Positions 16,090 through 23,175 of a stretch of 46,572 bases of DNA are shown here, one piece after another. The translations under genes were made by a program, and so were the position numbers. The stretch is taken from positions 1-46,572 of the forward strand of contig JAGMZX010000029.1 of NCBI GenBank assembly GCA_018005585.1, written 5' to 3'. The stretch's first letter is position 1, and each line of letters starts with the position of its first letter. The DNA is from Candidatus Hydrogenedentota bacterium. Lineage in GTDB: Bacteria > Hydrogenedentota > Hydrogenedentia > Hydrogenedentales > JAGMZX01. The notes beneath the pieces are model-generated. The model had not been told where the DNA came from. It saw nothing but the letters and a program-made list of their open reading frames with translations, and ran no database searches.

Positions 16090-16680
16090 ATGGGCACAGT
16101 AGAAGAACGAGCCGACGAGGAACTCATGGGGCTGCTGTGCCAGGGCATTGACGATGCCTTGGCCGTTCTGGTGCGGCGATATCAGAATGACGTATTCCGG
16201 TTCTGCCTGCATTACCTCAAAAACGTCGAGCAGGCGAAGGAATCGGCCCAGGAAACGTTCTTACGGATTTACACCGCGCGGAAACGCTTTGACGTCTCCC
16301 GCAAGTTCAAGCCCTGGATGCTCTGTATTGCGCGCAACCTCTGCTTGAACGAACTGAAACGTAAGAAGCCCGTAGGCATGGAGACGCTGGAGGACTACGC
16401 CAGCAGCGCCCGCGAGGATTCCGGTGCATTGGTGGAATCGCCCGTGGACGGCCCGGCGGAACTCCTGATGGCGTCGGAACGGCGCCGGTTGTTGATGGCT
16501 GCCTTGGAGCGGCTGCCAGACGAGGCGCAAGAGATAATAAAACTGCGGTTTTTTGAGCGGTTACCCGCAAGGGAGATTGCAGAAATCATAGAGAGTACGG
16601 AGGGTGCGGTGCGCACACGGCTGCATCGCCTTCTCCGCCAACTGCGTGATGAATGCGCGCACTTGCGAGAAGAAGTGTGA
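16090..16680 (+). CDS. ECF-type RNA polymerase sigma factor
   Basis: A 196-residue group IV sigma factor. Region 2 runs from about 14 to 85: ALAVLVRRYQNDVFRFCLHYLKNVEQAKESAQETFLRIYTARKRFDVSRKFKPWMLCIARNLCLNELKRKK, with the usual core-binding and -10 recognition helices. After an acidic linker, region 4 runs from about 135 to 190: ALERLPDEAQEIIKLRFFERLPAREIAEIIESTEGAVRTRLHRLLRQL, a clear helix-turn-helix. The ATG at 16090 fits the family length; the longer frame runs through the leader hairpin. Its TGA overlaps the GTG start of the next gene (GTGA), so the two are translationally coupled. Its activity is probably held in check by that downstream membrane protein. Confidence 0.93.
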   Translation: MGTVEERADEELMGLLCQGIDDALAVLVRRYQNDVFRFCLHYLKNVEQAKESAQETFLRIYTARKRFDVSRKFKPWMLCIARNLCLNELKRKKPVGMETLEDYASSAREDSGALVESPVDGPAELLMASERRRLLMAALERLPDEAQEIIKLRFFERLPAREIAEIIESTEGAVRTRLHRLLRQLRDECAHLREEV

Positions 16681-18389
16681 ACGGAGCAAGCGACGCCACA
16701 TATCGCGAGGCAGTGGAAACGCTGCTGGGCGGCGGAATGGACGCATCCGCGGCGGAGGCGCTCGAAGCGCGTATCCGTGACGCATCCGCCGCGGGGTGGG
16801 AAGACTACGCCAGCCTCAAGGCGCTGGGGAGTGACCTCGAGGCTATCGGGGCGGCCTTGGCCTCGCAGGCGGCGCGGGTTGATTTTGTCGAGGACGTCCA
16901 ACTCTGCGTTGACCTCGAGGCTGTGGGTGATTCGTCCGTCGCCGCTTTGTCGGAAGTTGACCTCACGGAAGAGGTAGCACTGCGCGCCGGCCTGGTTTCT
17001 CTGGGCGAACGGTTCGCTGCGGCTGTGCCGCCCGTGGACCTCGTTGACGCCGTGGCACAGGCGGTCGCGGCGGAGAAGTCGAAGGCGAACGTCGTGACGC
17101 TGCGCGCCCGGGAACGCGGCCAGAGCAACCGCCGCTACGAACGCAGAAATGTCGTGGTTTGGCTTGGATTCGCGGCTGCGGCGTGCGTGCTGCTCGCCGT
17201 GACGCTGGGCGCTTTGCGGGTCTGGTTCGGTCCCGAATACGGGCAGGGCACGTTTCGGACCGCTCGGGATATGCGTCATATGCGCCCTGTCGGTCCGCTG
17301 ACCCCGGACTCAGGCGGCGACGCAGGTGACGGAACGATTGCGCGGGTAGTCCCGGAACCGGTTTCCGCGTCCGCGACTACGCTCGAACCAGCCGCCGAAC
17401 CGCAGCCGGAGAAGCCGGAAGCAAACCCGTACGACGCGATCACGATGGAAAACATACTGCTCGCGCGGGCCAACGCCATCAACGGCGGCGACGGGGACCG
17501 GGCTTTTCTCGCGGGGCTGGCGAGCCTTTCCCCCGAGGAAGTGCGGCGTCTGCTGGAAAAGGCAAATCTGTCGCGCGAGGCAATACTCGGCGCGGCGTTG
17601 TTTCTGCCCCCGGAAGAGGCGGTGAATTTGCTCCTGGCCAAACTGAGCCAGTCGCCCAATGACCCGTACCTGCGCTACGCATTGGCGAAGAACCTCGGCG
17701 AAATGGAAGGCGGCGCGGAGGAAGCGCGCAGGCAATTGGCGGAGTGGCGCCGTACGGACCCGAACAATGCCATGCCTTACATGATGGAGGCGGAACTGGC
17801 GTTGCGCGAAAAAGATATCGATGCGGCCCTGCTGGCGTTTGAACAGGCCGCAGGCTACGACCAGGCTTACGGATACGCGGCGGAAACCGCTAACAACAGG
17901 GTGGAAGCGCTGGTCGCGGCGGGATATGGCGGCGAAGAGGCGCGGTTACTCGCCGCGGCTACCGCGGGGTCGCAGGAATACCTGCATATACGCGAGTTGA
18001 CGAAAGACCTCCTTGAGCAAGGGCGTTACTATGAATCCATAGGTGATTACGCCACCGCGGAGAGCATTTATGGGGCGGTGCGGCAGTTTGGCCAGGATGT
18101 CTGGCTGGGCGCTACGTACATCAACGAAGAACTTGCGGGCCTGGAAACGCAACACGATGCCTTGGGCAGCCTGCAGGGCCTCTATGAGGTGCTCGGAGAC
18201 CCGCAAACGGCGGATGCGCTGATGCAGAGCTTCACCTTGCTCGCGCAAGCCTTTGAAGACCTTAGAACCTATATCGAGTCGTACAACTCCGTGTTTGCCT
18301 CGGGCGACATGAATTGGATCAACGTCATAACCAACCTCGTGCTTCAGCAGGGGGATCGCGCCCTTCCCGGCCTTCCGGCGCAGGAATAG
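16677..18389 (+). CDS. Single-pass membrane TPR protein, probable anti-sigma partner
   Basis: A 570-residue protein. Residues 1-155 are cytosolic and Ala/Glu/Asp-rich, with repeated segments of the type VDFVEDVQ...VDLTEEVA...VDLVDAVA. They lack the HxxxCxxC zinc motif of ZAS-type anti-sigmas. One membrane helix (about 161-183, VVWLGFAAAACVLLAVTLGAL) follows a basic stretch. A Pro/Ala-rich linker then leads to a helical-repeat periplasmic part (about 250-570) with TPR-like units such as YLRYALAKNLGEMEGGAEEARRQLAEWRRTDPNNAMPYMMEAELALREKDIDAALLAFEQAAG. The GTG start overlaps the sigma stop, with GAGAAGAA just before it. Topology and coupling point to a membrane sensor that binds the sigma factor; this is inference. 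Confidence 0.78.
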   Translation: MNGASDATYREAVETLLGGGMDASAAEALEARIRDASAAGWEDYASLKALGSDLEAIGAALASQAARVDFVEDVQLCVDLEAVGDSSVAALSEVDLTEEVALRAGLVSLGERFAAAVPPVDLVDAVAQAVAAEKSKANVVTLRARERGQSNRRYERRNVVVWLGFAAAACVLLAVTLGALRVWFGPEYGQGTFRTARDMRHMRPVGPLTPDSGGDAGDGTIARVVPEPVSASATTLEPAAEPQPEKPEANPYDAITMENILLARANAINGGDGDRAFLAGLASLSPEEVRRLLEKANLSREAILGAALFLPPEEAVNLLLAKLSQSPNDPYLRYALAKNLGEMEGGAEEARRQLAEWRRTDPNNAMPYMMEAELALREKDIDAALLAFEQAAGYDQAYGYAAETANNRVEALVAAGYGGEEARLLAAATAGSQEYLHIRELTKDLLEQGRYYESIGDYATAESIYGAVRQFGQDVWLGATYINEELAGLETQHDALGSLQGLYEVLGDPQTADALMQSFTLLAQAFEDLRTYIESYNSVFASGDMNWINVITNLVLQQGDRALPGLPAQE

Positions 18390-18453
18390 GCCTCCTGCTT
18401 TGTCCAGGTGTCGGCGCAACGTTGCCACGCCGTCTGTTGCTTTCAACGTGCGC

Positions 18454-21400
18454 TTATTCATCCGCCGGGGCCTCATCCGCGTATTGCTGAAGTGCGGCGG
18501 CGCGAACCTTAGGCAGGCTTTCCGCTTGGATGCGCGCAACCTGCTGCACGAGCAGCGCGGGGGCGTCGTGTTCGGTCTGGACCTCGCCCGTGAGCAGGTA
18601 AGGCCCCAGCGACGTGAGCAGAGGGCCGAACTGCTGGTACGTCTCGGGGAACAGCACCGCCTCGAACGTGCCCGCCGTGTCTTCGCAGGTAAGGAATTTC
18701 ATCACGCCGCGCCCGTCCTTCAGCGCGACGCGCCGCTGCGCGATGAGCCAGCCGGCGGCGGTGACGGTTTGCCCGGCGTAGTGGGGCAAGTCGATGCTGA
18801 GAACCAGTTGGTGGTCCTGGAGCCGGTTCTGGTAGTAGAGGAGGGGGTGCCGGGGTCCGGCGAGCAGGCCGAGCGCAGACCATTCAAGGTCGGTACGTTT
18901 TTTGGCGGGGTAATCGGGCACGTGGGGCGCGTTGACATTATCAGACGCTAAAAATAGATTATTTATATTTGTTTTTATTTGTTTTGCTTTTGAATACGTG
19001 GTATGCAGCTGGAGGAACTGCGCCGGGCGTGCCTGCGCAAAGCAGTCGAACGCACCCGCATCGAACAACGCCGTCGCGTCGGCATGTGCGATGCCCGTGC
19101 GCTCGTACAAATCCGCCACGCTCTCAAACGGTCCGTGCCGGCGCGCTTCGAGGACGGCCTCGACGGCAGTGTGGCTCAGGTCGCGCACTTCAATGAACCC
19201 GATACGTATGGCATCGTCTTCGACCGTGTATTCGAAGGCGCTGCGGTTGATGCAGGGGGGCCGCACCTCGATGCCGAAGCGTTTGGCCTCTTCGAGGTAG
19301 ACATGGGGCGTGTAGAATCCACCCCGGTTCGTGAGCACGGCGGCGAGGAATTCGGGCGTGTAGTGGGCCTTGAGATAGGTGCAGCGGTAGGCGAGTTCGC
19401 CGTAGGTGGCGGCGTGGGCCTTGCAGTACGAGTAGGCGGCGAAACTGGCGACACGCTCCCAGATTTCCTGGGCTGTGCCCCCGGCTACGCCGTTTGCGCG
19501 GGCCTTCTCGATGAACCGTTTCATGGATTTGGCCATTTCGCGGGGGCTGCGTTTCTTGGTCATGGCGCGGCGAAGCGCGTCGGCCTCGGCGAGGCTCATC
19601 CCGGCGACGGCGCTGGCCACCTTGAGGATGTCTTCCTGGTAGAGCATGACGCCGCAGGTGTCGCGAAGCACTTCTTCGAGCGCGGGGTGGAGGTAATCGA
19701 CCGCTTCGAGGCCGCGGCAGCGCGCGATGAACCGTTCCTTCATGCCGCTGCCCGCCGGACCGGGCCGGATCAGCGACAGCGCCTTGATCACCATTTCGGT
19801 ATCGCGCGCGCGCACCTTGGGCAGCAGCCCGCGCATGGCGGGCGACTCGATCTGGAAGCAGCCGATGGTGTGGCCCTTGATCAGGAGTCTGGCCGTGAGC
19901 GGGTCGCGGTCGGGCACGTGTTCGAGGTCGAGTTCGACGCCGCGGTTTCCCTTGATCAAGCGGAGTGTGTCGTCGATCACCGTGAGCGAGCGGTGGCCGA
20001 GCAGGTCCATCTTGACCAGACCCAGCGCCTCGACGGGGCCCATGTCATACTGCGTGACAACGAACCCTTTCGCCGCGCGCTGCAGCGGCGTGAACCGCGT
20101 GAGCGGCTCCGGCGCGATGACCAGACCGCATGGGTGCATCGACAGGTGGCGCGGGAACTCGCCGATGCACTCGGCAATCTCGAGGATCGATCGCAGCGGC
20201 TCTTCGTCGAAGCGCAGCCCGCGGCATTCCGGGATATGCGCGGCCAGCGTGCGGATGTCGCCCGCGCCGTAATGGGGGATGCGGCGCGTCACCTCGCCGA
20301 TCTCGCGATCGGTGAGCCCGTGCGCCTTCGCCGTCTCGCGCAGCGCGGAGCGCGCCTGGAACGTGTTGAACGAGGCGATCATCGCGACCCGGTCCGACCC
20401 GTAGCGGGTGTAGACGTATTCGACGACCTCGTCGCGGCGGCGCCAGCACATGTCGAGGTCGATGTCCGGGCAATCGGTGCGGTCCGGGTTCAGAAACCGC
20501 TCGAAATACAGGTCGTAATGGAACGGGTCCACACGCGTAATGCCCAGCGCATAGGCGACCGCGCTGTTCGCCGCCGAACCGCGCCCGAGGATCGGGATGC
20601 CCCGCCCGCGCGCGTATTGAACGATGTTCCACACGATCAGGAAGTACGGCGCGAAGCCGAGCCGGTCGATTACGCCCAGTTCGTAATGGAGCCGGTCCAT
20701 GATCGCCGGTGTAAGCGGGCGGTAACGCGCTTTTGCGCCTTCGAAGGTCTTTTTCCACAGCGACGAGAACGGCGTTTCGCCGTCCGGCAGCGCCAGTTCC
20801 GGGAACAGCGGCTTGCCCAGGCTCAATTCGAGTTCGCACTGCTCCGCGGCCCATTCCGTGTTCAGCAGCGCATCGGGCCAGTCCGCGTAGAGCCGCTCCA
20901 TCTCGTGCGGCGCGCGGAACCACGCGCCCGGCGGCGCCGCATCGCCCGGCTCGAGCGCGTCCACCGTCGTGTTGCGTCGCACCGCGCATAGCGTCTGGTG
21001 GATGCGGTAGTCGCGCGGTTCGAGAAAGTACACCGGGTTCATCGCGGCCGCGCGCAGGCCGCGGCGCTTCGCGAATGCGTGCAGCTTTTCACAGCGGTAG
21101 CGCGCCGCCGCGCCGCCGTAATGCGTCAGGGCCACGAGCGGCTTCAACCCGCGCGCCAGCAGCGCCCCGATCAGCCGCGTGTCGTCCGAGAGCACGAACA
21201 GATGCTCATCCCCGAACGGAAACGGCCACGCCGAAAGTACGCGTTCTAACGCGTCGCCGCGGTTGTCCGCGCCCCCGGACGACACATTCCCCATCCGCCC
21301 CGTTTGTTCCGCATGTCCTTTTTCCCCCAATTGCAGAACCGTCACCAAAAAGCACAACTGCCCATACCCGTCCCGGTCCCGCGCCAGCACCACGCACGGC

Positions 21401-21597
21401 CCCAACCTCGCGCCAAGAATGGGGGAGACCCCCGCCTCGCGCGCCGCCTGGTAAAACGGGACCGCCCCGTACAATCCGCCCGTGTCCGCCAGCGCCAACG
21501 CGCGCATCCCGTGCTCGACCGCCCGCGCTACCAGTTGGCGCACCCCGGGCGTTCCCTCCATCAACGAAAACCGGCTATGTGCCTCCAGGTGGATCAT
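18454..21597 (-). CDS. dnaE2: Error-prone DnaE2-like DNA polymerase III alpha subunit
   Basis: A 1047-residue C-family DNA polymerase. The N-terminal PHP domain is recognisable (HSRFSLMEGTPG) but its metal motifs are altered: ADTGGLYG where TDHGNL is usual, and NPVYF where NDVHY is usual. It therefore probably lacks proofreading. The palm carries GRGSAANSAVAYALGITRVDP and the catalytic aspartates of CPDIDLD (Asp378, Asp380), with the third in KMDLLG. A helix-hairpin-helix part and a C-terminal OB fold (about 935-1015) follow. Length is that of DnaE2/ImuC, shorter than replicative DnaE. A LexA-like box lies 10 bases upstream of the ATG. No imuA or imuB is nearby. Residues about 865-890 are encoded by a very AT-rich patch. 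It could be an unusual DnaE1. Confidence 0.82.
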   Translation of the reverse strand: MIHLEAHSRFSLMEGTPGVRQLVARAVEHGMRALALADTGGLYGAVPFYQAAREAGVSPILGARLGPCVVLARDRDGYGQLCFLVTVLQLGEKGHAEQTGRMGNVSSGGADNRGDALERVLSAWPFPFGDEHLFVLSDDTRLIGALLARGLKPLVALTHYGGAAARYRCEKLHAFAKRRGLRAAAMNPVYFLEPRDYRIHQTLCAVRRNTTVDALEPGDAAPPGAWFRAPHEMERLYADWPDALLNTEWAAEQCELELSLGKPLFPELALPDGETPFSSLWKKTFEGAKARYRPLTPAIMDRLHYELGVIDRLGFAPYFLIVWNIVQYARGRGIPILGRGSAANSAVAYALGITRVDPFHYDLYFERFLNPDRTDCPDIDLDMCWRRRDEVVEYVYTRYGSDRVAMIASFNTFQARSALRETAKAHGLTDREIGEVTRRIPHYGAGDIRTLAAHIPECRGLRFDEEPLRSILEIAECIGEFPRHLSMHPCGLVIAPEPLTRFTPLQRAAKGFVVTQYDMGPVEALGLVKMDLLGHRSLTVIDDTLRLIKGNRGVELDLEHVPDRDPLTARLLIKGHTIGCFQIESPAMRGLLPKVRARDTEMVIKALSLIRPGPAGSGMKERFIARCRGLEAVDYLHPALEEVLRDTCGVMLYQEDILKVASAVAGMSLAEADALRRAMTKKRSPREMAKSMKRFIEKARANGVAGGTAQEIWERVASFAAYSYCKAHAATYGELAYRCTYLKAHYTPEFLAAVLTNRGGFYTPHVYLEEAKRFGIEVRPPCINRSAFEYTVEDDAIRIGFIEVRDLSHTAVEAVLEARRHGPFESVADLYERTGIAHADATALFDAGAFDCFAQARPAQFLQLHTTYSKAKQIKTNINNLFLASDNVNAPHVPDYPAKKRTDLEWSALGLLAGPRHPLLYYQNRLQDHQLVLSIDLPHYAGQTVTAAGWLIAQRRVALKDGRGVMKFLTCEDTAGTFEAVLFPETYQQFGPLLTSLGPYLLTGEVQTEHDAPALLVQQVARIQAESLPKVRAAALQQYADEAPADE

Positions 21598-21603
21598 GAT
21601 CCC

Positions 21604-21632
21604 ATTATACTGTATATTTTTTCAGTATGCCA
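21604..21632 (-). promoter_or_regulatory. LexA-like SOS box overlapping the dnaE2 promoter
   Basis: The palindrome ATACTG-N10-CAGTAT spans 21607-21628; its core TACTGTATATTTTTTCAGTA (21608-21627) closely follows the E. coli LexA box, CTGT-N8-ACAG, with one departure (TCAG). On the minus strand a perfect -10 TATAAT (21609-21604) overlaps one arm, with a poor -35 TGGCAT (21632-21627) at 17 bases. The transcript would begin at about 21597, the A of the dnaE2 ATG, so the mRNA may be leaderless. Confidence 0.7.
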
Positions 21633-22126
21633 TCCTGCTCGCGGTTCACCTGTCCGACGCCTGTGGCATACCGCCACCGTCGAGGGTCATCGACTGCCGC
21701 TACGCACCCGATCCCGGGTATCATCCTCCTTGACTCGCTGCTTGCGGCGGTGACGTCGCCGTTGTCTCAGACGTGACCCCGGCGCTTACTCGACTTCCAG
21801 GCGAACACAGGTGCCGCGGGTCGGGCCATGAGACCTGGCTCGGCATGCTGGCCCTGGAACGCACCGGCGTCGTGTTGCCGCAGTCCGTCAACGCTTGCGC
21901 TCCATCGGCTCCGACGGAAAGACCTGAGCGTACGCGCGAACGGCGTCGGCTTGCCCACCGGCCAGAAAAAAGCATGTGGCAAAACGGCATGGGGGATGAG
22001 AGGGGCGCACCCCCGGTCCTCCCGTTCTATCCCTTCTGGGATTTGTTCGGAGCGACTCTTCATCACACACGAAACCCGGGTCGCAGACAGGCGTTCCATG
22101 CAGGATGTTTCAAGAAAGTACACAAT
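21633..22126. other. Intergenic stretch without a recognisable gene
   Basis: About 490 bases upstream of dnaE2. Base composition falls from GC-rich to AT-rich toward 22100. Several frames of 60-137 codons are open on both strands, but none has a good ribosome site, and their Arg/Pro-rich or mixed content looks non-coding. No transposase or integrase fragment is recognised. Confidence 0.45.
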
Positions 22127-22376
22127 AAAAAACTACTGATCTTCTGGTCATCTGGAGTACGCTCCGAATTTTTATTAAGTTCATAACGCGCCTATTAACA
22201 GGATGTTATGCGCTATACGCTGAGAATGTTTCTTAGGTGCGTATATGACATGCTTCTCGTGAGGAAGGACTGCAGACATGCATTGTCTGAGCTCATGGAG
22301 GCATGCTTCAAGATGCGACAGCACAGTTGGAGAGGCTTGTTTTCGAGGTGTAATTCCCTGGGGCGAAAACTAAACA
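22127..22376 (-). ncRNA. Candidate small non-coding RNA downstream of zapA (6S-like position)
   Basis: This stretch is much richer in A and T than its surroundings and has no credible reading frame, yet a well-formed promoter (22411-22383) fires into it. Near the 5' end GTTTTCG (22370-22364) pairs perfectly with CGAAAAC (22345-22339); CAGACA/TGTCTG forms a small hairpin near 22290-22270; and the region ends in six T (22132-22127). In many proteobacteria the 6S RNA gene lies just after zapA, as here, but I could not trace the classic 6S fold with its large central bubble. The identity is therefore open and the 3' end uncertain. Confidence 0.3.
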
Positions 22377-22382
22377 TAATAT

Positions 22383-22411
22383 ATATTATCAGACGTTATG
22401 CCTGTAGGCAA
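22383..22411 (-). promoter_or_regulatory. Promoter firing into the AT-rich region after zapA
   Basis: On the minus strand TTGCCT (22411-22406) and TAATAT (22388-22383) are exactly 17 bases apart, with transcript start near 22376. It lies 115 bases beyond the zapA stop and points to a stretch with no protein gene for about 750 bases. Confidence 0.5.
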
Positions 22412-22525
22412 GACACACCCTTCAGATGCTTTGAGCGCCGCTTAAGATTACGCCCGGCCCAGCTTGTCCCTTGAATACGACCTTCTCTCGGACCGCCTAT
22501 CGCAAGGTACCGATGTCACGTGGTC

Positions 22526-22882
22526 TCAACGCAGACGGGGTTTGCGCTTGGGCATTTGGATGACGGTCGGCGTGGATTTCTCCCGAGGCGGCGGCGCATC
22601 GGTGAGCAGGGCCTCCAGCCTGGCGTGGATGGCGTCGAGTTCCTTGCGGTATCCGTCTTTCAGGTCTTCGATGGTTGCCTCCAGTTCGCGGACCTTGACG
22701 GCGAAGGCGTAGGCGGTCTGCAGTAGGAATGCCTGAGTATCGATGCGGCTGCTGTTGTCCTCTATCTTGCGGTACAGGGCTGCCACCTCGTCTGCTACTT
22801 TCTGGGACGTCGCAGCGTCTAGGTATTGAGCGACCGTGACGGTAATGTTGTTGATTTTGACCTTAACGTTCTTGGCGCTCAC
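22526..22882 (-). CDS. zapA: ZapA-like cell division protein
   Basis: A 118-residue protein. The N-terminal globular part (VKVKINNITVTVAQYLDAATSQKVADEVAALYRKIEDNSS) is the ZapA fold, though the usual I.G..Y.L segment is replaced by NITVTVAQYL. A long helix for tetramerisation follows (AFLLQTAYAFAVKVRELEATIEDLKDGYRKELDAIHARLEALL). ZapA crosslinks FtsZ filaments at the division site. The last 20 residues form a basic tail (MPKRKPRLR) absent from short ZapA proteins. The GTG start overlaps the stop of the upstream coiled-coil gene (GTGA). The pheS-pheT-zapA neighbourhood is common in bacteria and supports the call. Confidence 0.8.
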   Translation of the reverse strand: MSAKNVKVKINNITVTVAQYLDAATSQKVADEVAALYRKIEDNSSRIDTQAFLLQTAYAFAVKVRELEATIEDLKDGYRKELDAIHARLEALLTDAPPPREKSTPTVIQMPKRKPRLR

Positions 22883-23175
22883 TTAAGGAACTCCCCAGTG
22901 AGGGCTTTGGTGTACTGCAGGATGCGACTCAATCTCTGCTGAAGCTCCTCGTAGATGCCCTCAAGCTTCTCGTTGCGTTTCTGGAGGACTTCGTAGTCGG
23001 GCACGGTCTGTTTCAGCGCTGAAAGTTCCTGGCCCTGACTCCAGTAGCGCCGGAGGATACCGCCGGTCTTTTGCTCTTCGGATTCGACCGATTGCCGGGA
23101 CTGGGCCAAGGCCTGTTCCAAGCGGTCAATATCCGCATGAATGCGTTGGACCCGTTCTTCGATGGCGCCGCTCAC
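22879..23175 (-). CDS. Small coiled-coil protein, possible division partner of ZapA
   Basis: A 98-residue protein that is almost entirely predicted helix. It has heptad-like runs (EERVQRIHADIDRLEQALAQSRQSVESEEQ and later VLQKRNEKLEGIYEELQQRLSRILQYTKAL) broken around residues 38-58 by GGILRRYWSQGQE. No signal or membrane segment. Both its GTG start and its stop sit in GTGA overlaps, with pheT upstream and zapA downstream, so it is translated with them. A ZapB-like or other FtsZ-accessory role is suggested by position and shape only; no sequence signature shows it. Confidence 0.75.
   Translation of the reverse strand: MSGAIEERVQRIHADIDRLEQALAQSRQSVESEEQKTGGILRRYWSQGQELSALKQTVPDYEVLQKRNEKLEGIYEELQQRLSRILQYTKALTGEFLK

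Noticed and set aside
19003-20991. Plus-strand frame of 662 codons
   Set aside because: Opposite the polymerase gene; no recognisable domain.
21773-22186. Plus-strand protein of 137 codons
   Set aside because: No ribosome site, unrelated amino-acid mix, no domain; runs into the candidate RNA region.
22127-22376. Firm naming of the region as 6S RNA
   Set aside because: Position after zapA fits, but the long hairpin with a central bubble could not be traced by eye; left as an unnamed candidate.
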